NCBI GenBank assembly: GCA_951230915.1
Contig: OX579636.1
Location: 23,123,567 to 23,187,566, forward strand
DNA: 64,000 nt
From: Antitrichia curtipendula
Taxonomy: Eukaryota > Streptophyta > Bryopsida > Hypnales > Leucodontaceae
Reading direction: 5' to 3'
In this document: positions 44,896 through 56,035 of the stretch, piece after piece
Layout of the letters: each line of letters starts with the position of its first letter
Position numbering within the stretch: the first letter of the stretch is position 1
The notes under the pieces: generated by a model
What the model saw: the letters and a program-made list of their open reading frames with translations, nothing else
The model's database searches: none
What the model was told of the DNA's origin: nothing
Translations under genes and position numbers: made by a program

Positions 44896-45064
44896 GCTCT
44901 ACTTATTGTTTATCTTATATTTTCGAAAACCTCTACACTCCTGCTTTGAGATTCTATTCTCAAATTTGACCTAACTCTTAGTCCTAAAAGACTGACTTAG
45001 CTCTAGGTTTTGGCTCAATTGCAAAATCTACTAATTTGATTGATTAAAGAGAGAATGAGTATTT

Positions 45065-45127
45065 AGGAATGGATTGTGCTTTGTCAATTAAGTAGTAGAA
45101 AAAACCTTCAAACTCCTCTTGAGCCAT
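45065..45127 (-). pseudogene. 63-nt start exon of the old minus copy (donor lost)
   Basis: Minus strand MAQEEFEGFFYYLIDKAQSI plus Pro, no stop, but the next bases are AA instead of GT. FEG and LID match the B exons. Confidence 0.45.
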
Positions 45128-45621
45128 TGTAACTTCCAAATTTGAATTATCGCTTTTCACTATTTTTTTTAAATTAATTTTTTGTCTATTACATGCGATG
45201 GAAATTTTTTTGCTCTACTACTCTATTTCATTCTAAACTCTTTCTTCTAACTTCTTCCTTTACTTTTAAAACTATCTTATCCTATCTTGATTTTTTTTAA
45301 TAGTTGACTTTGGACACAATAGAATTTTTTGCCATTAGTTTGACAAATTGGGCATTCTTCCTGTTGTCAATGTTTTCTTTCTAATGAATCAAAAGACTTT
45401 CTCAATGTATCTCTAATCTAGGTGCTTTCTAAACTATCACACTCTCCAAACTTCTTTTCATTCTTCTTCTTGGTGTCTAAACATTTGAGAGCTTCACATT
45501 ATAAGTTTATAACGAAATTGAGAGAAAATTGCTTCAATTTGAACTATGTGCAGGTTTTTGGCTTCTAATTGAGCTTTGACTTCCTTCTAATCTCCCTTCT
45601 TCCTTGACTAATTGTAGTCTA

Positions 45622-45810
45622 CACTACAAGAGAAAGGGGTGTTTTAAGTAGTGTCCTAGACATCATGTCTTTTAAGTAACGTCCTTTAAATAAGGTTTTA
45701 AGTAAAATTTTACTAAAAAGACTGTCTTTTTAGTAAAATTTTACTTAAAACCTTACTTAAAAGACATGATGTCTAGGACACTACTTAAAACACCCCATTC
45801 TCTTGTAGTG
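45622..45810. mobile_element. CACTA MITE, 189 bp, near-perfect hairpin
   Basis: Ends CACTACAAGAGAAAGGGG and TTCTCTTGTAGTG with target duplications CTA (45619-45621 and 45811-45813). The two halves are inverted over almost the whole length, meeting near 45717. Same TIR family as 23865-24024. Confidence 0.9.
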
Positions 45811-45879
45811 CTATGTTTAATTTAACTCTAATCTACTCATTCTAAGCAAAAAAAGAAAATCATTTGTCATGAAATTCAG

Positions 45880-46660
45880 CCTTTGAAGGAGAAATCCTTG
45901 TTAGTTTTGGAGGCTTCTACAAGCTAGGGAAGGCTCTAGCTTGTAACAGGGCTTGGCAAGTAGGCAAAAAACTTCGATTAGGTGGCGGGAGTTCCAGTAG
46001 CTGGGGAGGCTAGTTAGGCTGATTTCTATGGCTAGGTTGGTGTCAGCGGCTGGGCCCTAATAGCTAAGAGTCCTGGTTAGCATAGAAGCCCTCCTACAAT
46101 TAGGCACCATGACTTGTTGGAATTCTTGGCTTGCAGTGCCTTTTGTCAAAAATAAGAGTTTTAGATTTTTTAATCCTTAAAAAAAATCCACCAAGCTTGG
46201 GTAATTGGCTACTTGTAACAATGCTAAAAACCTTGGTTGTTTTGCCAACTATCACTTTGGTTGACACTGATTTAATGTGGTCTAGTCCCCCATCAAGTCC
46301 CACATTCTTCCTTTGGTGCGGCTAGCACTCAACTTGCGTAGTTCCCATCACACAAATTAGCTCTCTAGGACTCTATCACATAAATCATGTTCCTAAGTTA
46401 GTCCCTCTTGTAGAGTCTTACATGATTCACCCATGACTTCATACCTCAAGCCATGAATAGAGATAGAGTCCCCGATGTCACACTTACCTTTGTGACATTG
46501 CCTTTTGCACCACTGCACGGTGTGAGCGTCCCTACCACATGTGTTGGTCTTCATGCCCAATACCTTCTCCAACCAGGATCTACCCATTTCGCCTTGAGGT
46601 CATAGTATACTTATCGTAAACCCAGTCCTTAGCTAAGTCCAAGCCTAGAAGACGTTACAA
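45880..46660 (-). mobile_element. Fragment of another LTR retroelement leader
   Basis: Less AT-rich than the neighbours. On the minus strand it holds a 64-codon ORF (46587-46393) with the phrase IHGLRYEVMGESCKTLQEGL. As I recall, similar phrases recur in ORFs from the leader or gag-adjacent part of plant Gypsy-type elements. A GTGGGACTTGATGGGGGACT phrase (minus, near 46290) also fits such leaders. Neither pol nor LTR ends are present. It interrupts the old copy or was part of it. Confidence 0.35.
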
Positions 46661-46846
46661 CTGGGTATTTTGGCAACTATTACAATTCTAAAGATTTGAA
46701 TATTTTAACAATCAGCACTTGGTTTAGAAATTATATATTTGACAACTAGCAGTTTGAAGAGTTTTGGTTCAAAATTTCCTATAATCAAAGTTTTGTTGTC
46801 TAATTGGGAATTTTAAAAATACTTCATGATTTCTAAAACTCCTATA

Positions 46847-46863
46847 GTCAAAGCTTCGCCGTC
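46847..46863 (-). promoter_or_regulatory. Family box in the old minus copy
   Basis: GACGGCGAAGCTTTGAC on the minus strand, almost unchanged although the surrounding sequence has diverged strongly from family A. Confidence 0.5.
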
Positions 46864-49079
46864 TAATTGGATACCAAGAAAATTTCTACATGGCTTAGAG
46901 GGTTAACGACAACTGCCACGGTAGTTCACAACACCTGTTGGTATGATGGTGTTAGTACAAACATGTGTTAGTATAAAACTTACACATATACAAGTTAGCA
47001 CAAGAATTGTTAATTTATAGATAAAACTTTTAAACAAAAAACACGCTAAAAGTCTAATGAAGCGGCATCGCCAAGGTATAGTGAGAGAATTTTCTAAGAT
47101 TAGTACACCAACACCCAAATCCCAAACTTCAACAAAAACTGAAATAAGTGAATACAAACGTATTCAATAACCACAAAACAAGTTGTAAGATTTGAAAGAA
47201 TCCCTAAGTCTTTCAAAGATTATCAAAATAACAATAATTAGAGCTTGAAATGCTCCCAAACCACACAATTTGGTAGTTTAGCTCAAAAGGCCAAAAATCC
47301 ATTTAAATGGACCCAAAATTGATATCAATGTCAAAGAATGGCTACAAAGTGTGTTTTAAGAGGAGCAAGAATAACCTTATATACTCTCTCAAAGACACCC
47401 ACCTTCTCTCATTTCCTAACGGTAATCTTATCATTTAAATTTTTTATTCTAATTATTAATTTTTTATTTTCTATGTTGGTCCATTTTCTAAATTTTAGAG
47501 AAAGTCTCCAAATCACAAAAAGATTGTGCCATTGGCTTCAAAAGGTCATTTTTAGTTTTGAAGAATCCTCTACTTTTTTTTTCTACACAAAAAACGTAAC
47601 AAAACCTAGCACCAACTTAATACCAAAAAAAAAAGATTTTAAAAGTAACTTTGGGAGTTTGATTTTTGTGTAAACAATAATTAGCCTAGGCTCTTAAATA
47701 GATTTAAGGAAGTAAGGAAAGACCTCGATTTGACCTCATTCAAATTTTGTTTGCCCCTAGAACGCCAGTCAATTCCAAATTCATTGTTTTAAATAATCTT
47801 GCTGGTTCAATTTTTTTGGTTATTGGAATGTCTTGAAATTTTTAAGAGCATCTTATTAACATTAAAAAAAATTATATAATTTTTAGTGAGATCTTACCGC
47901 ATCACGGATAATTCCTACAAACTTTTCATTGTGAATTTTGGCGGTTGACTACCCGGAAGAATATCTTCTAGCTACTAAAAAAATTTCAGAGCTTTCTGTG
48001 AAACCTCATAGAATCCCACTAAAAATGTGCAAGCTCACATTCTTATCTTGCACATTTATAGAAGAAGAATCAAATTTTTCTATCCCCTTTAAATTCCAGT
48101 GGACAAGAAATCTTTTATACAACATGAAATTTTGGCAAACCAATTGTGCCATTAGACTCTAAGCATGATTTCACTTCAAAACATTGTATTTGGGTTGTAG
48201 ATGCCCTCCACTAGTCCATCTTGAGTTTTCTTCACCTATAGGTTAACAATTGGAGGTTCTATTATTTTATAAAATTGAATGAAAAATTGAAACTTCTCTC
48301 TAGGGATCAATTTAGGATTCTCACATAGTTCCCTTGAACTAATTAGCCAGTATTTGTCACAAGCACAATAGGTTTAGACAATTTGGGCAATTTCTACTTA
48401 ATACACTTATTTTGTACAAATTGTGGATTTATACCCTATTTACATGCGGAATTTGATTGTAATTTAAAAAATATATTATATTTAGAACCAAATGCTATAT
48501 TGACATGTAATATACTTATTTTGATTTTACACTATTTTGAGGGGCTTTCTGTATATAAAACTACATTAAAAATTATAAAAATTAAAAATTAAAAATAATC
48601 ATGAATCCTAAGTGACAAAATGGAGACTTACATATGAAGGTATTTAGCTCTTTTTCCTTAAACTAAGCACAACTTCTATATACAAGCTTCAAATTGAACA
48701 AGTCTTAGTTTTCTAGAAAGCATATTGGAACAAGAACTTACTTTCAAAGTTTCACATTTTAATGAAAGTTAATTCAAATACTCCAAATGAGAGAAGACAC
48801 AAGTAGAGAATGGAAGTGCTCCTCTTCTAACTATCTCATGTAGCACTTAACAAGTAGCTTAAGAATTTGTAGGGAATGAAATGGCAATGGGAGACTAAAG
48901 TGTAGATGCATATGAAGAATGTGTTATAGAAAGAATAGGTGTCTTGTTGCTCTTTTTGTCTTCCGTTTTATAACTTGTAGGCACCATCTTTTTTTTTTGT
49001 AAGCTTCTTCTTCTTTTCTTTTACCCTTTTTTTAATTTTGATTTCAACTCTTGCATCTTGATGTTCTCGTTGATGTTAA

Positions 49080-49400
49080 CATTTAATTCCACTTCCTTGC
49101 TTTTTACACCTCATATTCTTTGCATATTTCTTGCACCTTTCACACATTTTTTACATCTTACACAAAGTTCAACTACTTACAACTTTCATTTAAATTTTTA
49201 TTTTATTTTAACTCTCTTATTTTTACACCTCTTACATTTTACACAAAATTCAACTACTTTTTATAGCTTTCATTTTTAAAACTTTTGATTTCAACCCTCT
49301 TATTTTTACACCTCTTACATCTTACACCTTACATGAAATTCAACTACCTCTAGCACCTTTACACACTTCTTACATCTCTTACAGCTTACACCTAAACAAA
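49080..49400. repeat. Minisatellite with TTACACCTCTTACATCTTAC units
   Basis: Four or so degenerate units (~80-90 bp) of a CTCTTATTTTTACACCTCTT...AAATTCAACTAC phrase. Confidence 0.7.
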
Positions 49401-49662
49401 CTTTCAGACTTTGACTCATATTTTTTTATCCTAAAGTTTTTAACCAAAAAGGTATATCTCTTTAACTTCTAAAGCTAATTTCACATAAAATTTACATTTT
49501 TGTCTCAAAAGCTATAATTAACCTTTGATATTACCAAACATCTAACATTAAAGTTCCTAAAGATCCCTGATTAACCTAAAACTTTTGCTTATGATGTTTT
49601 AAAATGGCAAAACATACATAATTGAGCATTGATGATTAGATCTAGTACTCACACTACTTAGA

Positions 49663-49680
49663 GACGGCGAAGCTTTGAAC
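49663..49680 (+). promoter_or_regulatory. Family box in copy B3, perfect match
   Basis: GACGGCGAAGCTTTGAAC, identical over 18 bp to the best box of family A, in a strongly diverged copy, about 780 bp upstream of the start exon. Confidence 0.55.
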
Positions 49681-50459
49681 TTAGGAGTCATAGAAAAAAG
49701 TCTCAAAAAATAGTATTAATTGGTACTGTCAAATTAAATTCCATAATCTCTATCAAATTTAGTTTTTAAAATACAAGTTTAGAACACCAAGTTCAGTGTC
49801 CAAAATTTAATGGTCAAAATTCTACCTTAGCCTATTGGTTAAGTGTGGAAAATTGACCTTTTATTCTCCAAGTACTAGCTCCATTAGCATCAAAATTAGT
49901 GTTCAAAACTACCCAAAAAAGATCCATTTTCAGCATTCAAAACTACTTTAGAAAAGGCTAATTTTTAATTTCAAAACTCCAAAAAAAATAAGAGTTAAAA
50001 TAGGTAAATTTTTCAATAGAAAAAAAAGCCCTTGAAAGGCTCAAAATCCCTCCAAAAAACAAAACCGCAAAACTTGTGAACATGCTGAATTTTTGGGATC
50101 TTGGAGGGGTCTGGACAATGAGAGGACAATGAATGGCAAGCCATTAGCAAAAAATTAGGTCCGACCAATCGACAGCTGTAAAGTGGTAGTACCCCAATAG
50201 CGAAGTCCAGTTAGTCAGGGATCTGGGCCAATTAAAAAGCGACAAATGGCAACTAGTCAACGATACACCCTACTTAGTCAACACGAGGAGTCTGAATCCA
50301 AATCTAATAGTAGAATATTAATAATAGAATAGAATAGTTTTGGATGTAAAAAAAGAAGGGGAAAAGAAAAAGAAGAAAGTAGTTGGAAGAACAACTTCCG
50401 AAATTGTATTAATTCCACAACTTCAAGCAGTGAGCAAAAAAAACAAAAAATACACACAT

Positions 50460-50522
50460 ATGATGAATGAAGAGGAGTTTGAAGGCATATTTGACCACCT
50501 TATAGATGAGGTTCCATCCAAG
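50460..50522 (+). CDS. 63-nt start exon of family B, copy B3 (intact)
   Basis: MMNEEEFEGIFDHLIDEVPS plus Lys, then AAG|GTAAGC. No stop and a consensus donor, although the rest of the copy is old. The frame is also open upstream to about 50340 but without another ATG. Confidence 0.55.
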
Positions 50523-50992
50523 GTAAGCTACTAATTTCTCTATCTTTTCTTGGATTTTTTTAATTAACCATTTTAATTTTAGCCAAACTTCAAGTTATAT
50601 TTAAACCTTAAAGATTAGGTTTATTTCCAAGTTTAGTTTAGAAAACTTATAGAATAGGTCTAGAGATTTTCAAAAATATATAATTCATATAAAATAGATT
50701 TAAATTGAGTAAAATATAGGTGGATGAAGTTTAGTGTATAAATTGGATGAAAATTAGCTAAAGTCATCCAAAAGGAACAAGAATAGAAAAAAATAAAAAT
50801 AAAAATAAGTCAAATTTTAGAAGTGAAATTAAAAGTTGATTTAAAATTTTAAAATTAATAACAAATAGCAAATGAAGTTTGAAGTACCAATTAGCAATAA
50901 AACTTCATTCATCAATAATTTTCACCGAAATGGTTCAAATTTGATGCATTTCGAAGAGTTGGAGTAAAACTCTTTAATAAATAAGTATTTAA

Positions 50993-51922
50993 CCTTTAAA
51001 GGTCAGAGACTATGTTTTCACCAAAGCTGTCCTAAAACTGCTATTTCTAATACAAGTACCAAAGTTTAGAAAAAAATATTTTTGGAAACATATAACTATA
51101 GGATCTTGTATTAAACTAGTTTGAGAAGTTGTGGAAAAAATTTCAGAAATTTCCACTGTGTCGATTGCAGGATAATAGCGTGTGAAGTGACAAAAAAGCT
51201 TTTTTTGTCCCTACAAAAATCCGGGCAGTTCCACTTCACAAGGTCACATTTGTATGAAAAATCTCCAAAATGGTGGTTACTCTTTCGATCATTCTTCAAG
51301 GCAAGTTGGCTACATGCCTGAAAATTTGAGATCATTTGGAATTGTAAAATATATAGGAAAAAAATAATAAGTAGAAAAAGGTTAAGAATGTTTTAAAACA
51401 CCAAATTGTTAAGAATTTAAATATGGAATTGAAAAATGTCAATCCCAGTGGTTGTAATGTTGTAATAAAAAATTTACACTCAATGTTTTTACTTTTTTTT
51501 TTAAATATTAAAAATTGAGTTAAGTAAAGGACTTCAAATTTTATCTTAGAATAGAGATTTCGTAACTACCTTCAAACTAAAACTCCTCATAACTTTCATA
51601 TCATTAATCAAAATGAAATGATTCAAAGCTTTCCATGTATATATAATTCTAAAGAACCAATTTCAAATTTTTATTTTGTTAAAAGTGATTTTTAAAGAAG
51701 TTTTTTCATCTACCCGGGTTGTCCGCCAACCAATGAAAATGACATATTATGCAATAACTTTTTAACCACGTAGTCAAAAGCTATGAAAATTATTGGGTCT
51801 TAAAGCTACTCCTTGGGCACATTTTATGTGAAAATTTCAAAGAAAAAAAACAAAAATTCCATTTGTAGTGAGCTGCCCAAAATCGCTATGTTGTTAAAAA
51901 ATGGTGTTTGGTCCTTTAGAGA
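50993..51922 (+). mobile_element. TTAA-type (piggyBac-like) element, 930 bp
   Basis: TTAA at 50989-50992 and 51923-51926. Ends CCTTTAAAGGTC and GGTCCTTTAGAGA (inverted, imperfect). Nearly the same length as, and collinear with, the inverted copy at 29342-30272. No transposase ORF; short ORFs on both strands are shadows. Confidence 0.8.
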
Positions 51923-51941
51923 TTAAAGTCTAAAAATAGTA

Positions 51942-52509
51942 CTACCTTCGTCCCAAAATGATCTTCCTGTTGGATAAAATGTTCTAGATTAAGGCTAAAA
52001 ATAACATTTGAAAGTTGTGTTTTACATTGTTAGTAGAGTTTGGTGCACTCTTAATGTCCAAGAAACTTTGAGCTTCAAAGACCTTTTCAAAGTGCAGTTT
52101 TAGAATATTAAAAAGTGAATTTTTTTGGATATTTTTAAAGAGCACCAATGGACATTTAATTGTTGAGTGTGAGGTTTTCATTTTATGGGCATTTAATATG
52201 TACCCAAGACAATGTTTGGACCTCCATTTTGCCTCCCAAAGCTTCATCTCCTTCAATTGGAAAATACTCAAGGAGATGCAAAAAATAAGAACAAACAATG
52301 TTGATTGATCCCTCCAATCATTTCATTTGTCTTTCAATTGATGATTGCATGGATGGAGGAGGAAAGACTACTCAAGGTTGTTTTGCTAGTCCTCAAAGGC
52401 GACTAAAAGCCAAATTTGACCTATTCCAACATTACAAAGTGCAACAAGAAGACTATTTTGGGACAAAAAATAAAGACCAACAAAAAGATAATTATGGGAC
52501 GGAGAGAGG
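51942..52509. mobile_element. Stowaway/mariner-like element, 568 bp
   Basis: Left end CTACCTTCGTCCCAAAATGA and right end, inverted, CCTCTCTCCGTCCCATAATT, continuing alike inward (TCTTC.TGTT / TCTTTTTGTT). The target dinucleotide TA flanks it (51940-51941, 52510-52511). The CTCCGTCCCA end is the well-known plant Stowaway/mariner terminus. The ORF at 52298-52516 is not transposase. Confidence 0.8.
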
Positions 52510-53492
52510 TAACTAACTAGAAGTAGCTCAACTCCTTTCGATACAAAAGATTAGCAAATCAAACTATATTAGAATTTACTAAAGAAGAACTTAGGTTTAG
52601 AATTTGATAGAAAGAACTTAGGAAAGTCCAAAACCGCTTTGAACTTTGGAAAAAAATTAAAACCCTAAAAGAAAATAAAGGATGAAGTTTAGACCAAGAA
52701 ATTGATGAAGTTAGGTGAATTTTTTCTATCCGGGTCTAAATTTGACATTTAGTTGAAACTTTTTAATCTCAGAGTAGAGTGACAATTCCAAAGTCAATTA
52801 AAATTAAGAGATAGTAAAAAAGAAGGGATGAAGGTTAAATAATCATTCCTGAGTCTAAACTTCATCCAATTATAATTTTTCATAGAAGTGTTGGATTTCA
52901 ATGTATTTTATGTTTTCAGAAATGGCATGAACTGATCTTGAACTTAGATATTTTAAATTTATATTGTAGATTCTTGCCCTAGAAAACAAAGTGGCCTTGG
53001 TTAGTTCGATCTTTTGACTAAAAATTGCAATTGAGTTAAGTTTGAGTTAGGTTTGAATAGTTCTTTTGCAAGTTTGTGACATATTGGCACATAGAAAAGA
53101 TCCATTATTTAAAAAGAATAATAGACCACACCTAGGCATCCAAATAGTATAAATCACACATGAAACTAGAACTTAATTGTGCACATTTAGTTACGAAGGG
53201 TGGATAAGTTAACACTCACACCCTTGTCTTTGCAATATTTGCAATAAAGTGATCTAGCCATTTGAAGAACAAAAAAGATGTCATCCATCCATTAGGTTGC
53301 ATATCTATGGTGGAATCAACCTCACATAGGGCTAAACAGTTCTTCATTCTAAAGACTCTTTTAAAGATGTAAAAATCTGGAATAGTCACTCTTTCAGCAT
53401 TCATTGTTGACAGGAGAGTGAGAGGCTTTTTCTCATTTACAATTATTGATGAAAAATTATAGTCCCTCTCTTTGCAAGTTCTTTACTACCTC

Positions 53493-54578
53493 CACTAGAA
53501 GAAAAGCACGTTTTTGCTGGCGTTTAGCAACAAACGCATCGTGTTTTTTCAAACGTTAGATGTTCCAAAAAACATGTACGTGTTTTGTAGAAAAAGTGTA
53601 CATGTTTTGCAAAAAATGCGACCATGTCACTATGGATGGCTATGTTTGTGACAATGTCAACTGCGACATGGCCATGTTTTTATAAAACATCGCATATAAC
53701 ATAAACTGCCATGTCAGCAAGTAGATTTAGAGAAGGGCAGCCACGTGGCATATTTTGGAAAAAAATAAATGGATGGATGGATGGACGTCGAGTTGGACGT
53801 CGAACTGGACATCTCAAACAACGTAGGCTAATTATTCCATATTATTTGTCTCATAATAGACAAAAATTTTAGCAAAGGATAGCCACGTGGCATATTTTGG
53901 AAAAAAAAGAAATGATGGATGCATGGACGTCGGGTTGGACGTCTGAAACAACGTGTTGGATGTTGGGCTAGACGTCTCAAACAACGTAGGCTATTTATCC
54001 CATATCGTTTGTCGCACTATAGACAAAGAATGGGTATAAATATGACCCTTAAAATATTCATTTTTATGTAATTTTTCCATCAAAATAAAATTGATGGAAA
54101 TGGTAATTTTGTTTACTTCTTGGTGAATTCTACATTTTTTTTGTTGCTTACTTTTATTTTTTAATTTATGCTAACTAATTATTTTTTGAAAAAATGGATT
54201 AGATGAAAAGAATGGGATGGATGAAAAAATAGTCTGGATGAAAAACATCAGATTCTCTTACCTCCACGTCATCCACCACGTTAGATGCGGTCAAGTGAAA
54301 AAAAAAGATTACGTGGCAGTACCCATCCGAGTGGCGCCTCCATGGCACTCAGGTGCCCTCCACGTGTCGACCTCTGAGGACCTCAATAGACATTGTTGTC
54401 ACCCATGTTTTTGGAAAAATGAGTACAAAAGTGATGCGTTCTTCTAGATTTTCACATGTTTTTACCCCGTCTAATCAAACAGATTTTAGGAGACGTCAAC
54501 GTTGATCATTTTCGTGTCACACACAACGCATACTCGCGTTGTTTTGGACGTTTTGAAAAAGTCCGTTTTCTTCTAGTG
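53493..54578. mobile_element. CACTA-type non-autonomous element, 1086 bp
   Basis: Ends CACTAGAAGAAAAGCACG and, inverted, CACTAGAAGAAAACGGAC; target duplication CTC (53490-53492 and 54579-54581). Internally a ~150-bp segment with AGCCACGTGGCATATTTTGG is duplicated in tandem (from 53740 and 53880). A short GC-rich block with CCACGTG sits at 54310-54385. No transposase ORF. Confidence 0.85.
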
Positions 54579-54581
54579 CTC

Positions 54582-56032
54582 CTTTCTCAATTTGAGCTCT
54601 ATTCTCATCAGCATTCTAGATTTAATAGGAAAAATATTGATTTTGATCATACAAATTTGTCAAGTTGTCATTGAAGGATTTGACATTCTTAGAGCACAAC
54701 ATTGGATCCTATTAACTTCTAGTCCTTGGCAACCCAAAGGCTAAATTCAAGATGCCTATTTCGGAACCACTAAAGCCACTAAGGCTTAGAATGCCGTTTG
54801 CCGTTTTATTGATGTTCACTTGTTTTTATGTTACAATTGATGTTACAACTAAAGTCTTGATGTTAATTTTTGATGTTATTGTTGACATAAAAACAAGTGG
54901 ATGTCATAAAAAATGTGTCATAAAAAATACAGATGTTTTTTAGTATTTATAAGCCCATTTTCTTTAGCTATAATGAGCACCCTTTGTCTCCCCAATTTTT
55001 CTTGACTTCCTCTTGCTAAGTGTATGCTCTATTAAGCTAGTTTTAGGGATATTGTAGAATTCACTTACATGCTTTAACTTGTGCACATCCTCTATAATTA
55101 GAATTATTAATTGTGATGATTCATTGGATCATAAACTTCTTCCATTGTTTGAGATTTTTTTTGAAGATTTTCCTATTTTGGTGGCAATGCCATTTTCTTC
55201 CTAACATCTACTATTGATTTATAAATGTAGTTGGAATAACTACTTTTAGTTGTGTGGTGTTGTCTCTCAAATTAAGGACCTTGACAAATCTTTGCTCAGA
55301 GCTTTAAGGCACTTCTTTTAAATTTGCACCATCTTCTTGCTTCCAAATTGACTTTGATCCCTCTTTTTTATTTTTTGTTGGTCTCTTTAGGATTTTTTTT
55401 CCTTCTTGGTTTATGAGAATCACTACTGCTACTCTTACATGGACTAAGGTTCTCTTTACTATTGTAGCTTTTATCATAGAAGTTAGCATTGTTGTATTTA
55501 TCAAATTTTTCCTTTCCCTCCGCCTTTTTCTTGGTATCCAAGTCCCACTGTGGTTTTTTGCATCCTATTATCTCTACTACTCAAGCTAGCACCATCACAA
55601 CTTTGGATTTTTTCACCTCTATTGTCTTTTTTGTGTGTATACAGTTCTTAATCTTAACACTTTATAAGACACGTGTCTTTGTTAGGGTGCCTAGGTTGGT
55701 GGTTGCCACCATCTCCATAGTTGTTGATATAGGGGACCTCTTCTCCAACAAATTTATCTTCATTGCCATCAGTGTTGATGCACATGTCTTTTTCTCCAAC
55801 ACTTTTGTCTTCCTCTCCATCGTTTTTGTTGCTCCACTCGTCCTCATTACTACGATTGCCATTGAAGTTAGTAGTACCTCTTCTAACATGTTTATGCCTT
55901 CCATTTTAGCTGAAATGTCTTTCTATTCCTTCCTTCATGTATCTACCACTATTTAACCAAATGTTGGCTAGCTGAAGTGATTCCAAAGTCTACTGGTTGA
56001 TGTTTCTCTAATACTTTGTCATGGTCTCTTTC
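54582..56032 (-). pseudogene. Decayed coding-like stretch, split by a CACTA element
   Basis: On the minus strand several broken frames have biased, protein-like composition: an Asn/Asp/Glu-rich block (phrases NEDEWSNKNDGEEDKSVGEK, about 55893-55665) and a Lys/Ser-rich block (KKAEGKEKFDKYNNANFYDK, about 55560-55480). Stops and shifts prevent a gene model. It resembles the low-complexity tail of a gag-like or nuclear protein, but no domain is identifiable. The 155-codon plus-strand ORF here is a shadow. Confidence 0.25.
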
Positions 56033-56035
56033 ATG

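Larger units (their letters stand above)
39556..48632 (-). mobile_element. Old LTR-like copy split by younger insertions
   Basis: Begins TGTAAGCAC at 39556 and ends ...AAGTGACAAAATGGAGACTTACA at 48632, the degenerate termini of the family in minus orientation. Removing the family-A copy with its duplication (40145-44487) and the CACTA MITE (45622-45813) leaves about 4.5 kb, near the intact size. Landmarks in minus order: end block, AAGCGGCATCGCCAAGGTA (47057-47075), box 46847-46863, start exon 45127-45065, CCTTCCAAGCAACGAATC block (39665-39685). The flanks TATAT and TATGA are only partly alike. Confidence 0.55.
48650..53220 (+). repeat. Old LTR-like family B copy (B3)
   Basis: Plus orientation: box 49663-49680, purine-rich leader near 50345-50390, start exon 50460-50522, AAACTTCATTCATC phrase (50900) and the end ...AAGGGTGGATAAGTTAACACTCACA near 53220. 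It contains a nested TTAA element and a Stowaway-like element. The front limit is uncertain. Confidence 0.55.

Noticed and set aside
46100..46325. Short ORFs on both strands near a GTGGGACTT phrase
   Set aside because: No conserved protein pattern except the neighbouring 46393-46587 stretch, which I list with low confidence.
55489..55956. 155-codon plus-strand ORF of hydrophobic residues
   Set aside because: It is the complement of a Lys/Asn/Asp-rich minus-strand stretch; the hydrophobic, membrane-like look is a shadow of that.
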